NCBI GenBank assembly: GCA_947456245.1
Contig: CANGPS010000008.1
Span: forward strand, 1-64,000
Length of the DNA: 64,000 nt
Reading direction: 5' to 3'
DNA from: Acidimicrobiaceae bacterium
Lineage (GTDB): Bacteria; Actinomycetota; Acidimicrobiia; Acidimicrobiales; RAAP-2
How positions within the stretch are numbered: position 1 is the first letter of the stretch; each line of letters begins with the position of its first letter. The position numbers and the translations under genes are program-made. Shown here piece after piece: positions 43,771 to 52,852 of this stretch. The notes beneath the pieces are model-generated. The model was not told the origin of the DNA. It made no database searches and worked only from the letters and a program-made list of their open reading frames with translations.

Positions 43771-45926
43771 TGTCCAAGCAGACCACGACCACCACGAGCG
43801 AGTACGCCTTCGGGCGGCGAGCCTTCCTCGGCGGAAGCGCCACCGTCATCGGCGCCTTCGTCCTCGAGGCGGCTCCGGCGACCAAGATCGCCGAGGCCAT
43901 CGGTGCCGCCCAGGTGGCAGCCGGTGCGAACACGGCCGTCAACGGATGGATCGCCATCAATGCGGACAACACGGCCACCATCAGCTTCGGTGGAGCGGAG
44001 ATGGGCCAGGGCATCATGACCGGCCTGGCGCAGGCAGCTGCCGAGGAGCTCGGCATGTCCTGGTCGCAGATCCACACCCAGGCGGCCCCGGCGGCGCAGG
44101 GCTACGTGACCGGAGGAAGCTACGGCATCCGTGGGCATGTCGACCAGATGCGCGTCGCGGGTGCGCAGGCCCAGGCCGTGCTCGTCAGCGCGGCGGCCAC
44201 CGCATGGGGCGTCTCGCCCTCGGCCTGCAGCGTGGCCAACGGCATCGTGACCAACACCGCCACCGGGGCGACGCAGACCTTCGCCCAGCTCGCGTCGGCG
44301 GCCTCGACGCTGACCCCTCCGGCCAGCCCGACCCTGAAGAGCCCATCGTCCTTCGGCATCATGGGCACGTCGGCGCCGCGCACCGACATCCCGAACAAGG
44401 TCGACGGATCAGCCATCTTCGGCATCGACGTCGTGGTGCCGGGGATGGTCTACGCGGCCATCAAAAACTGCCCGACGGTGGGTGGCACGGTGTCGGGGAC
44501 CCCGGCCGTCCCGGCCGGTGCCTCGGCGGTGGTGCCGCTGGGCAACGCGGTGGCCGTCGTCGCCTCGAACACCTGGGCCGCCATGCAGGCGGCGAGGAAC
44601 CTCTCGGTGACCTGGAGCGTCCCGGCGGGCAACCAGTCGATCAGCTCGGCCTCGCTGCTCGCCGACGCACAGAGCCTGATGGCCACCGGTACCCCTGGCA
44701 CGCCTATCGAGCTGCAGGCCGGCGACGCCCCTGGGGCGTTCGCGGCTGCGCCGAAGAAGGTCGAGGCGACCTACCAGGTGCCCTACCTGCCGCACGTCTA
44801 CATGGAGGTGCTCAATTGCACCGTCAGCATCACGCCGACGTCGTGCGAGATCTGGGCCTCGACCCAGGCGCCCGCCTGGATCCAGGCCACGGCCGCCGCG
44901 ATGACCGGCCTCGACCCGTCAGCCGTGACCGTCCATGCCACGCTCCTCGGCGGCGGCCTCGGCCGGAAGATCGAGCTCGACTACGTGATCCAGGCGATCA
45001 CAATCGCCAAGACCATCGGCAAGCCGGTCAAGCTGACGTGGTCGCGCGAGGAGGACATGAGCCACGACCAGTACCGGCCGGCCGCCCTGATGCGCGTCCG
45101 CCTCGGGATGGACGACGCAGGCTCGGTGACCTCCTACGGCGTCCGGCACGTGTCGCAGTCACCGCTGTTCCAGAGGGGGTGGACCGGTCCGACGGGCAAT
45201 GACAACACCGACGGCGCGGCGGACGTGGCCTACCAGTTCCCGAACGCCCTCGTGGAGTACGTGATGCAGAAGAGCCCGGTGCCGGTCGGCTTCTGGCGCT
45301 CGGTCGGGGTGTCGATGAACTGCTTCGCCGTCGAGTCGGCCATCGATGAGGCTGCGCTGCTGGCCGGCAAGGACCCGGTGGCGTTCCGCCGGACACTGCT
45401 GGCGGGCAAGTCACGTGAGCTGGCCGTCCTGAACAAGGCGGCGGACATGATCGGCTGGAGCACGCCGGCGGCCGCGGGGGTGGGGCGGGGCATCGCCTTC
45501 TCCAACGGGTTCGGCAGCCTCGCCGCCGTCGCCGTCGAGGTGACCAAGGGTGGGACCGGTGGGACCATGGCGGTCAAGAACGTGGCCTTCGCCGTGGACT
45601 GCGGCTTCGCCGTCAACCCGAACCAGGTCGAGGCGCAGATCCAGGGCGGGATCATCCAGGGCGTCACGTCTGCGCTCTGGGGCCAGACCACCTTCTCGAA
45701 CGGTCAGGCCTCGAGCCGGAACTTCTCGAACAGCCGCATGCTCCTGATGCGTGAGACACCGGCCATCACCGTGGCCATCATCCAGAGCGGCATCGACAAG
45801 ATCGGCGGGATCGGCGAGGTGGGCGTGCCGCCCATCGCTCCCGCCATGGCCAACGCCTGGGCGGCTCTCACGGGCACCCGGGCGCGGACGCTGCCGTTCT
45901 ACCCTGGCGCCACGATGAGCGACTGA
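43770..45926 (+). CDS. Molybdopterin-binding subunit, IorB-like (xanthine dehydrogenase family), Tat-exported
   Basis: A 718-aa catalytic subunit. Tat signal at the N-terminus (RR at 16-17 in FGRRAFLGGSATVIGAFVLEAAPA). Catalytic-domain motifs: ISFGGAEMGQGIMTGLAQAAAEELG, GSYGIRGHVDQMR, PRTDIPNKVDGSAIFGID, YLPHVYMEVLNCTV, LLGGGLGRKIELDYVIQA, WSREEDMSHDQYRPA, PVGFWRSVG, and GGIGEVGVPPIAPAMANA near the end with the active-site Glu of GEVG. The substrate (aldehyde or N-heterocycle) cannot be told. No cytochrome c or other electron acceptor is encoded nearby. ATG overlaps the preceding stop. Confidence 0.9.
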
Positions 45927-45951
45927 TCGAGGCCAGGGCCCCGGATGGACG

Positions 45952-45957
45952 TAGCCT
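45952..45957 (+). promoter_or_regulatory. -10-like TAGCCT for mogA
   Basis: TAGCCT, 9 nt from the GTG at 45967. Confidence 0.35.
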
Positions 45958-45966
45958 GAGGCTCCT

Positions 45967-46473
45967 GTGGAGCTGCTTGCCAAGGTCGTGACGGTCTCGG
46001 ACTCCGTGTCCGCCGGCGCGGCCAAGGACCGAGGTGGACCGGCGGTCACCGACGTGCTCGAGGCCCAAGGCTTCCGCATCGTGGATCGACGCTGCACGCC
46101 CGATGGCAAGGATGCCGTCTCTGACTGCCTCCTCGAGATGGCCGAGGGCTTCGCCGGTCTCATCGTGACGACCGGTGGGACCGGGTTCTCCCCGCGAGAT
46201 CTCACCCCAGAGGGCACCGAGGCCGTCCTCGATCGCAGGGCGCCGGGCCTGGCCGAGGCGATGCGGTCCGTGAGCCCGCTCGGGCGCCTGTCGCGGGCGG
46301 TGGCCGGGATGATCGGTCCCGCGCTGATCGTCAACGTCCCTGGCAGCCCCACCGGGGCCGTCGAGTGCCTCGAGGCGATCCTCGACGTCATCCCCCATGC
46401 CCTCGAGCTGCTCGGTGGTGGGTTGCCCCACGGGCACTCGAGCTCAGGAGGCGGGGCGGACCCAGTCGCCTGA
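45967..46473 (+). CDS. mogA: Molybdopterin adenylyltransferase (MogA/MoaB family)
   Basis: A 168-aa MogA/MoaB-fold enzyme. KVVTVSDSVSAGAAKDRGGPAV, LIVTTGGTGFSPRDLTPEGTEAVL, APGLAEAMRSVS, GPALIVNVPGSPTGAVECLEAI. It adenylylates molybdopterin before MoeA inserts molybdate. GTG start. Convergent with moaC; the two coding regions overlap by 30 nt at their 3' ends. Confidence 0.9.
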   Translation: MELLAKVVTVSDSVSAGAAKDRGGPAVTDVLEAQGFRIVDRRCTPDGKDAVSDCLLEMAEGFAGLIVTTGGTGFSPRDLTPEGTEAVLDRRAPGLAEAMRSVSPLGRLSRAVAGMIGPALIVNVPGSPTGAVECLEAILDVIPHALELLGGGLPHGHSSSGGGADPVA

Positions 46474-46947
46474 GCGACCGCCGGACTTCTCCACGAGCTC
46501 GACCGTCGAGATCGACGGTGAACCCGCTGGCGTGCCGAGCGTCGAGACGAGGGAGAGGGCAGCGAGCGCGCAGGCGGTCATGGCCTCCATCTCCATCCCG
46601 GTCCGCTCGAGCGCCTCGACGCCGGCGAGGACCTCGATCGAGCCGGGTCGCGTGATGAAGTCGACGGTGACGGCGTCGATGCGGATCGGGTGGCACAGCG
46701 GGATCAGCGACGAGGTCGCCTTGGCCCCCATGATGCCGGCGAGACGAGCTTCCCCGAGCACGGCATCGAGGACGTCGCCGTCGAGGTCTGCGTCATCGAC
46801 CACGACCACCGCTCGGGCGAGTGCCCTGCGGAGGGTCTCGGTCTTCCTCGAGACGTTCACGATCCGCGCCGCTCCCGTCTCGTCGAGATGGGTGAAGCCG
46901 ACCTCGAGGGCCTCGTGACCGCTGCTCGATGGGATGCCGTCCGTCAT
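46444..46947 (-). CDS. moaC: Cyclic pyranopterin monophosphate synthase MoaC
   Basis: A 167-aa MoaC. LEVGFTHLDETGAARIVNVSRKTETLRRALARA at the start, GIMGAKATSSLIPLCHPI, VEALERTGMEMEAMTACALAAL, and the C-terminal LVEKSGGRSGDW. It completes cPMP formation after MoaA. I take the ATG at 46947; a TTG at 46971 would lie before the presumed -10 (46962-46967). Confidence 0.94.
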   Translation of the reverse strand: MTDGIPSSSGHEALEVGFTHLDETGAARIVNVSRKTETLRRALARAVVVVDDADLDGDVLDAVLGEARLAGIMGAKATSSLIPLCHPIRIDAVTVDFITRPGSIEVLAGVEALERTGMEMEAMTACALAALSLVSTLGTPAGSPSISTVELVEKSGGRSGDWVRPAS

Positions 46948-46961
46948 GGTGATCGTCGCCG

Positions 46962-46967
46962 AGGCTA
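46962..46967 (-). promoter_or_regulatory. -10-like TAGCCT for moaC
   Basis: Minus-strand TAGCCT, 14 nt from the ATG at 46947; back to back with the phnY-like promoter. Confidence 0.35.
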
Positions 46968-47005
46968 CCAAGGGCCATCGTCACCACGAGGTCGTCCACG
47001 ATGCC

Positions 47006-47011
47006 TACGCT
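47006..47011 (+). promoter_or_regulatory. -10-like TACGCT for the phnY-phnZ-like operon
   Basis: TACGCT, 6 nt from the ATG at 47018; leaderless geometry. Confidence 0.45.
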
Positions 47012-47017
47012 TGGGGC

Positions 47018-47782
47018 ATGGCCCAGGTGACGCTGACCCCAGAGCAGATCGAGCACTTCGGATCGACCGGATGGCTCCTGCTGCGCGATCTCGTGGCAGT
47101 GCCCTTCGAGGAGGTCCGGGCGGAGGTCGACCGGCTGGCCTCCGCCGGCGACGACGCCTCATGGCTCGACCACTACGAGATGACCGACGACGGCAGACGG
47201 CTCGCCCGCTCTGAGGACTTCACCCCGCACAGCCCGCTGCTCCGATCGGTCCTTTGCGAGGGCCCGCTCCTCGACGTGGCCAGCGCGCTGCTCGGCGAGC
47301 AGGCCCTCCTCTACAAGGAGAAGATCAACTACAAGCTGGCCGGAGGAGCGGGGTTCGCTCCGCATCAGGACAAGCCGGCCTATCCCTACGTCGACCAGGT
47401 CCTCAGCGTGATGGTGGCGATCGACGACTCCACCGAGGCCAACGGTTGCCTCGAGGTGGTGCACGGACGCCATCAGGAGGTCCTGCTCCAGGACGATCGG
47501 GGGTGCATCGCCGCCGAGGTGGTCGAGGAGCTGGCGTGGAACCCTGTGGAGATGAGGGCCGGTGATTGCCTGTTCTTCCATGCGCTCACCCCTCATCGCA
47601 GCGGGCCGAACACCTCGGGTCGCGATCGCCGGGCGCTGTTCCCGACCTACAACGGCGCCTCCGAGGGTGACCTGAGGGATGCGTACTACGCGGCCAAGCG
47701 AGAGGTCTTCGCGTCGAGCGACCCTGAGGCCGGCCGGGTCCGACTCTCGCTGATCGGCGACTTCCAGGGGAGGCCGGCATGA
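47018..47782 (+). CDS. Phytanoyl-CoA dioxygenase family protein, PhnY-like
   Basis: A 254-aa Fe(II)/2-oxoglutarate dioxygenase of the PhyH family. Iron ligands are H116 and D118 (APHQDKPAYPYV) and H193 (TPHRSGPN); KEKINYKLAGGAGF precedes the first. Because the next gene is a PhnZ-type HD oxygenase with 4-nt overlap, the best guess is PhnY: hydroxylation of 2-aminoethylphosphonate at C1. Other PhyH roles such as ectoine hydroxylation fit the family but not the neighbour. Confidence 0.8.
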   Translation: MAQVTLTPEQIEHFGSTGWLLLRDLVAVPFEEVRAEVDRLASAGDDASWLDHYEMTDDGRRLARSEDFTPHSPLLRSVLCEGPLLDVASALLGEQALLYKEKINYKLAGGAGFAPHQDKPAYPYVDQVLSVMVAIDDSTEANGCLEVVHGRHQEVLLQDDRGCIAAEVVEELAWNPVEMRAGDCLFFHALTPHRSGPNTSGRDRRALFPTYNGASEGDLRDAYYAAKREVFASSDPEAGRVRLSLIGDFQGRPA

Positions 47783-48342
47783 CGCGACCGACCACCGTTG
47801 ACGAGATCATCGCCCTCTACGAGGATCGCGGACTCGAGCACTATGGCGAGGACGTGAGCCAGCTCGACCACGCGCTCCAGTGCGCCGCCCTTGCCCTGTC
47901 GGACGGGGCCAGCGAGGCTCTCGTGGCGGCGGCGCTGCTCCATGACATCGGCCACCTCGTGGCTGACGTCCAGGCCGACGAGGGCTATGAGATGGGCGTC
48001 GACGATGACGTCCACGAGAGCGTGGGTGCCAAGGTGCTCGCGCCGATCTTCGGCTCGGCCGTGGCGCAGCCGGTGGCGCTGCACGTGACGGCCAAGCGCT
48101 TTCGATGCGCCGTCGACCCGGACTACCTCGCCACGCTCTCAGCCACGTCGGTGGCCACCCTCGCCGCACAGGGCGGTCCGCTCGACGTTGAGGCCTGCGA
48201 GCGCTTCGCCAGCCATCCGGGGAGCGACGCGGCGCTGCGGCTCCGCACCTGGGACGACATCGGCAAGATGCCCGAGATGGTGACGCCCTCGCTCGAGGAC
48301 CTGCGCCCGATCCTCGAGCGACTGGCCTCGGCGACGACGTGA
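47779..48342 (+). CDS. HD-domain phosphonate oxygenase, PhnZ-like
   Basis: A 187-aa HD-domain protein. YGEDVSQLDHALQCAALA and ALLHDIGHLVADV are typical of the phosphonate-degradation HD family. The mixed-valent di-iron ligand set can be laid out as H31, H55, D56, H79, H102 and D159, and HVTAKRFRC carries the Lys of the AKR motif. PhnZ splits 1-hydroxy-2-aminoethylphosphonate to glycine and phosphate with O2. Overlaps the PhnY-like gene by 4 nt; together they would release phosphate and nitrogen from aminoethylphosphonate without C-P lyase. Confidence 0.8.
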   Translation: MTRPTTVDEIIALYEDRGLEHYGEDVSQLDHALQCAALALSDGASEALVAAALLHDIGHLVADVQADEGYEMGVDDDVHESVGAKVLAPIFGSAVAQPVALHVTAKRFRCAVDPDYLATLSATSVATLAAQGGPLDVEACERFASHPGSDAALRLRTWDDIGKMPEMVTPSLEDLRPILERLASATT

Positions 48343-48632
48343 GCGAGGTGGCGATGCCGGGATCTGGTGGACCCGACGACGAGGAGGCCGAGGTCGCCTC
48401 GTCCACGTCGAGGCGCTGGTTCGGACCGAACGAGGCCGGGGCGTTCCGGCCGCTGAACTGGCAGGGCAAGACGGCCCTCGCTCTCTACGTGGTTCTGGTC
48501 GTCTTCGCCCTCGTGCTCTACTCGGACCCGACGCTCATCGTCACGGTGGTGATCATCTACACGGCCGTCCTCGGGTTCCTCGTCGCCTACACGTCGGACC
48601 TGATGAAGGACCGGTTCCCGCCGGCCGACTGA
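48339..48632 (+). CDS. Small membrane protein of unknown function
   Basis: 97 aa: an acidic, Ser-rich N-terminus (about 40 residues), then two hydrophobic helices (ALALYVVLVVFALVLY and LIVTVVIIYTAVLGFLVAY) and a short charged tail. No family recognised. GTG overlaps the PhnZ-like stop, so it is co-transcribed, but nothing in it suggests a transporter for phosphonates. Confidence 0.7.
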   Translation: MSEVAMPGSGGPDDEEAEVASSTSRRWFGPNEAGAFRPLNWQGKTALALYVVLVVFALVLYSDPTLIVTVVIIYTAVLGFLVAYTSDLMKDRFPPAD

Positions 48633-48644
48633 GCGGGGAATGGC

Positions 48645-49460
48645 TCAGCCTCGCCGAGGAGGTCGGGGGATGAACGACGACGTCCGCTCCACGTACTCGG
48701 CGAACCCCTCGCGTGACTTGGCCATCCGGGCCTCGAGCAGGGGCTTGCCGGACACGCTGGTCAGCAGGCGCGTCATCAGCAGCGGCGACAGCACCGTGAG
48801 CAGGCCCCAGCCGCCCGATGACGCCACGAGGAAGATGCCCCACCACACGCAGGCGTCCCCGAAGTAGTTGGGGTGCCTGGTCCAGGCCCACAGGCCTTGG
48901 TCCATCACCTTGCCGGCGTTCTCCGGGTTCCGCTTGAACGCCTCGAGCTGCGCGTCGCCGAGCGATTCGAAGGTGAAGCCGAGGAGCCAGACGATGACGC
49001 CGAGGATCTGCAGGGCACTCAGCGGGCTCCCGGCATGCATGCCGACGGTGATGGGGAGCGAGACGAAGAACATCAGCGCGGCCTGCAGCCCGTAGACGAC
49101 CACGAATCCGTAGAGCACCTCGTTGCCCTTGGCGCGGCGCATGATGGCGGCGTAGCGAGGGTCCTCGGGCTCCCCGCGACCCCGCATGGCGAGGTGGAAC
49201 GAGAGCCGCACCCCCCACAGGGCGGTCAGGAGCAGCAGGAGGGTCCGCTGGACGACTTCGCCCCCCGGCGCGGCACTCGTCGTCAGGTAGCCGACGACGG
49301 CGACCACCACGAAGCCGAGGGGCCAGAAGACATCGATGTCGCGGTAGCGGTGCCGAAGTCGACCCACGATGAAGGCGACCCCGATCGTCCCGAGCACGCC
49401 GAGCGCGCTCCATCCGATGCCAGAGAGGAGTCCGGGGACGAGGGTTGCAGATTGGGCCAT
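48645..49460 (-). CDS. DUF1295 membrane protein (steroid 5-alpha-reductase-like fold)
   Basis: A 271-aa polytopic membrane protein. DIDVFWPLGFVVVAVVGY, ALWGVRLSFHLAMRGRGEPEDPRY, GLWAWTRHPNYFGDACVWWGIFL (the conserved TRHPNYFGE-type signature) and TSVSGKPLLEARMAKSREGFAEYVERTSSFIP are DUF1295 hallmarks. The family is related to isoprenylcysteine methyltransferases and steroid reductases; substrate unknown. Confidence 0.85.
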   Translation of the reverse strand: MAQSATLVPGLLSGIGWSALGVLGTIGVAFIVGRLRHRYRDIDVFWPLGFVVVAVVGYLTTSAAPGGEVVQRTLLLLLTALWGVRLSFHLAMRGRGEPEDPRYAAIMRRAKGNEVLYGFVVVYGLQAALMFFVSLPITVGMHAGSPLSALQILGVIVWLLGFTFESLGDAQLEAFKRNPENAGKVMDQGLWAWTRHPNYFGDACVWWGIFLVASSGGWGLLTVLSPLLMTRLLTSVSGKPLLEARMAKSREGFAEYVERTSSFIPRPPRRG

Positions 49461-49466
49461 GTCGTG

Positions 49467-49472
49467 AGGCTA
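49467..49472 (-). promoter_or_regulatory. -10-like TAGCCT for the DUF1295 gene
   Basis: Minus-strand TAGCCT, 6 nt from the ATG at 49460. Confidence 0.45.
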
Positions 49473-49524
49473 CCGATCGAGGTGAGAGAGCGTGCGTCCT
49501 TACGGACTGGTGCCTCCGTCGCCG

Positions 49525-49530
49525 TAGAGT
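49525..49530 (+). promoter_or_regulatory. -10-like TAGAGT for the MFS gene
   Basis: TAGAGT, 6 nt from the ATG at 49537. Confidence 0.45.
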
Positions 49531-49536
49531 GGGGCC

Positions 49537-50928
49537 ATGGCCGTCCGGGCTCGCATCGTCAAGCTCCGGACCCTCGGTGCAGAGGCCCTCGCCGACCTCT
49601 TCGACCAGGACACCCCCTTCGGGCGGCTGGCGCTCGTGCAGGTGCTCATGCTGGCCGGCGACACCCTCGTCACCATCTCGCTGGCCGGGTCCCTGTTCTT
49701 CTCGATCTCACCCGATGCGGCGAAGTCCAAGGTGCTGCTCTACCTGCTGCTCACGATCGCACCGTTCGCCATCGTCTCGCCGTTCCTCGGGCCGCTGATC
49801 GACCGCTCGAGGGGCTCGCGCAGAGCCATGGTGGTGTTCTCGGCGGTGGGCCGCGCCATCCTGTGCCCCTTCATGGCCAGGGACATCCACTCCCTCGCGC
49901 TCTTCCCTGAGGCCTTCTTGATCCTGGTGCTGTCCAAGCTCTACCTCGTCACACGGGGTGCCCTGGTCCCCGAGATCGCCGCCGCAGACGCCCAGCAGTC
50001 GGCCGAGCGAGGGTTCGAGCCCGGCCACGTGGCGGCGGACGCCTACCTCACCGAACCCCCCGTCGACGGGGAGCGCGAGCATGGTCTCGCCGGCTGGAAC
50101 GCCCAGCTCACGCTGCTCGGCACGCTCGCGGGCTTCGTGGCCTCGATCCCCGGCATCATCCTGCTCAAGCTCCTCGGCGCTCCCGCGGTGCTGCTGTTCT
50201 GTGCGGTTGTCTTCCTTGGGGGCGCCGTCGCCGCCTGGCGGCTCCGGCTGCCACGGGCGCCCGGCGACGAGCTCGATGTCGATGTCCTCGACATCGACGA
50301 CCCGTGGGGCGAGGAGTGGGACGAGGACCCAGACGTCGCGGCGCTGCGTCGATCAGCACACCCGGAGGTGGTCCTCGGGCTCACGGCGAACTCGCTCCTC
50401 CGTGGCATCGCCGGATTCCTGGTCTTCCTCCTCGCCTTCGGCTTGCGACGGAGCCATGCACCGCTGTGGTGGTACGGCCTCGCCCTCAGTGCCAGCGGGG
50501 TGGGGGCGCTGATCGGGCTGTCGCTGGTGCCGAGGCTCCGTCGGTTCATGGCGGAGCCGACGATGCTGCTGTCGTGCCTCGTGTCGATCTGCCTCGGGGC
50601 GGTGGGTGCAGCGTATGTCGGTGGTCTCGGGGTCCAGATGGGCCTGGCCCTGCTGGTCGGAGTGGCCGGTGCGGTGGGCCAGCCCTCGTTCGACGCGCTG
50701 ACCCAGCAGTACGTTCCCGCCGCAGCGCAGGGGCGGGCCTTCGCCAAGTTCGCCACCCGCCAGCAGCTGTTGTGGGTGATCGGTGCGGTGATCCCGGTGG
50801 CGCTGGCCATGCCCCTCGTCGACGGCGACGTGCTGATCGCCGTCCTGGCCGGCGGCGGGGCGGCGCTCTATGCCGTCGGACGGTTCAACCGGGTGACGGC
50901 GAGGCGTCGAGGACGATCGTCCCGCTGA
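49537..50928 (+). CDS. MFS-type membrane transporter
   Basis: A 463-aa major-facilitator protein. GDTLVTISLAGSLFF in helix 1, LTIAPFAIVSPFLGPLIDRSRGSRRAMVVFSAVGRA (motif A-like GPLIDRSRGSRR), and about ten further hydrophobic helices; a hydrophilic acidic central loop (about 225-280, ELDVDVLDIDDPWGEEWDEDPD) divides the halves. No substrate can be assigned. A GC-rich hairpin follows. Confidence 0.85.
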   Translation: MAVRARIVKLRTLGAEALADLFDQDTPFGRLALVQVLMLAGDTLVTISLAGSLFFSISPDAAKSKVLLYLLLTIAPFAIVSPFLGPLIDRSRGSRRAMVVFSAVGRAILCPFMARDIHSLALFPEAFLILVLSKLYLVTRGALVPEIAAADAQQSAERGFEPGHVAADAYLTEPPVDGEREHGLAGWNAQLTLLGTLAGFVASIPGIILLKLLGAPAVLLFCAVVFLGGAVAAWRLRLPRAPGDELDVDVLDIDDPWGEEWDEDPDVAALRRSAHPEVVLGLTANSLLRGIAGFLVFLLAFGLRRSHAPLWWYGLALSASGVGALIGLSLVPRLRRFMAEPTMLLSCLVSICLGAVGAAYVGGLGVQMGLALLVGVAGAVGQPSFDALTQQYVPAAAQGRAFAKFATRQQLLWVIGAVIPVALAMPLVDGDVLIAVLAGGGAALYAVGRFNRVTARRRGRSSR

Positions 50929-50935
50929 CGCGCAA

Positions 50936-50964
50936 CGGCCCGCCCCCCCGGAGGAGGCGGGCCG
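50936..50964. terminator. GC-rich hairpin between convergent MFS gene and pckG
   Basis: CGGCCCGCC-N11-GGCGGGCCG, a perfect 9-bp stem; no T-tract. Likely serves both genes. Confidence 0.6.
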
Positions 50965-50995
50965 CCGTGCAGGCGTGCCAGGAGGCACCCGGAGC

Positions 50996-52786
50996 TCAGC
51001 CGAGGCGAGCCTCGAGGTCGTCCACCGCGTCGTTGAGCTTCGAGGGGAGTCGGTCGCCGAAGGTGGCGAAGTGCTCCCGGATCAGCGGGACCTCGGCCTT
51101 CCAGTCGGCGTTGTCCACCTTGAGCAGCTCATCGAGGTCAGCCTCGGTGACGTCGAGGCCGTCGAGGTTGAGGGCGTCCTTGGTCGGGATGAAGCCGATC
51201 GGGGTGTCGACGGCGTCGCCGCGACCCGAGACCCGCTCGAACACCCACTCGAGCACGCGGCTGTTCTCGCCGTACCCGGGCCAGAGCCACTTGCCGTCGG
51301 CGTCCTTGCGGAACCAGTTGACGTAGAAGATCTTCGGGAGCTTCTCGGCGTCGCCGGCCGCACCGACCTTGAGCCAGTGACCGAAGTAGTCGGCCATGTT
51401 GTACCCGCAGAAGGGGAGCATGGCGAAGGGGTCGCGACGCAGGTTGCCGACGGCACCTGCGGCGGCCGCCGTGGTCTCCGAGGCCATGATCGAGCCGAGG
51501 AACACCCCGTGGTCCCAGTCGCGGCTCTGGAAGACCAGCGGCACGACCGAGGCCCGGCGACCGCCGAAGAGGATGGCCGAGATCGGCACGCCCGTCGGGC
51601 TCTCCCACTCGCTGGCGATGGCCGGGTCCTGGGCGGCCGGCGTGGTGAACCGGGCGTTCGGGTGCGCGGCGGGCTTGCCTGAGGCAGGGTCGAAGGCGTT
51701 GCCCTGCCAGTCGGTCAGGCCCTCGGGCGCGTCATCGCTCATGCCCTCCCACCAGACGTCGCCGTCGGCGGTGATGGCCGTGTTGGTGAAGATGGAGTTG
51801 GCCTCGACCGTCAGCATGGCGTTGGGGTTGGTGTGCATGCTGGTGCCAGGGGCCACGCCGAAGAAGCCGGCCTCGGGGTTGATGGCGTAGAGCTGCCCGT
51901 CTGCGCCGTACTTCATCCAGCAGATGTCGTCGCCGACCGTCTCGACCTTCCAGTCGGGGAGGGTCGGGATCAGCATGGCGAGGTTGGTCTTGCCGCAGGC
52001 CGACGGGAACGCGGCGGCGACGTACTTGGTCTCGCCGGCCGGCGAGGTGAGCTTCAAGATGAGCATGTGCTCGGCCAGCCAGCCGTCGTCGCGGGCCATC
52101 ACCGAGGCGATGCGCAGGGCGAAGCACTTCTTGCCGAGCAGGGCGTTGCCGCCGTAGCCCGAGCCGAACGAGATGATCTCGCGAGTCTCGGGGAAGTGCA
52201 CGATGTACTTGTTGTCGGCGTTGCACGGCCAGGCCACGTCGGCCTGCCCCTCGGCGAGCGGGTGGCCGACGGAGTGCAGGCACGGGACGAACTCGCCGTC
52301 CTCGCCGAGCACGTCGAGGGCGCCCTGGCCCATGCGGGTCATGATGCGCATCGAGACGGCCACGTAGGGGGAGTCGGTGAGCTCGACGCCGATGTGGGCG
52401 ATCTCAGAGCCGAGCGGGCCCATGGAGAAGGGGACCACGTACATGGTGCGACCCTTCATGCAGCCGTCGAAGAGCTCGTTGAGCACGCCGCGCATCTCGG
52501 CAGGGTCGCGCCAGTTGTTGGTCGGCCCGGCGTCGCCCTCGTCGGCCGAGCAGATGTAGGTGCGGTCCTCGACGCGGGCGACGTCGCCCGGGTCCGATGC
52601 GGCGTAGTAGCTGTTCGGACGCTTGGCGTCGGAGAGCCTGGTGAAGGTGCCGTTGTCGACGAGGAGCTGGCAGAGGCGGTCGTACTCCTCGGCGGAGCCG
52701 TCACACCAGTAGATGGCGTCGGGCTTCGTCAGGGCGGCGACCTCGTCGACCCATGCGATCAGCTTTGCGTTCTTCGTGGGGGCCAT
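50996..52786 (-). CDS. pckG: Phosphoenolpyruvate carboxykinase (GTP)
   Basis: A 596-aa [88 protein letters not shown] (P-loop with the reactive Cys), [32 protein letters not shown] and [17 protein letters not shown]. It converts oxaloacetate to PEP in gluconeogenesis. Together with ppdK it gives this cell two routes at the PEP node. ATG with AGGAGG upstream. Divergent from thiL. Confidence 0.97.
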   Translation of the reverse strand: MAPTKNAKLIAWVDEVAALTKPDAIYWCDGSAEEYDRLCQLLVDNGTFTRLSDAKRPNSYYAASDPGDVARVEDRTYICSADEGDAGPTNNWRDPAEMRGVLNELFDGCMKGRTMYVVPFSMGPLGSEIAHIGVELTDSPYVAVSMRIMTRMGQGALDVLGEDGEFVPCLHSVGHPLAEGQADVAWPCNADNKYIVHFPETREIISFGSGYGGNALLGKKCFALRIASVMARDDGWLAEHMLILKLTSPAGETKYVAAAFPSACGKTNLAMLIPTLPDWKVETVGDDICWMKYGADGQLYAINPEAGFFGVAPGTSMHTNPNAMLTVEANSIFTNTAITADGDVWWEGMSDDAPEGLTDWQGNAFDPASGKPAAHPNARFTTPAAQDPAIASEWESPTGVPISAILFGGRRASVVPLVFQSRDWDHGVFLGSIMASETTAAAAGAVGNLRRDPFAMLPFCGYNMADYFGHWLKVGAAGDAEKLPKIFYVNWFRKDADGKWLWPGYGENSRVLEWVFERVSGRGDAVDTPIGFIPTKDALNLDGLDVTEADLDELLKVDNADWKAEVPLIREHFATFGDRLPSKLNDAVDDLEARLG

Positions 52787-52840
52787 GTCGGTGTCCTCCT
52801 GGTTGGTGAGCCCAGCCGAACCCGGCGAGCGGAGTCATGC

Positions 52841-52846
52841 TAGGAC
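52841..52846 (+). promoter_or_regulatory. -10-like TAGGAC for thiL
   Basis: TAGGAC, 6 nt from the GTG at 52853; the last base departs from T. Confidence 0.4.
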
Positions 52847-52852
52847 CTAGTT

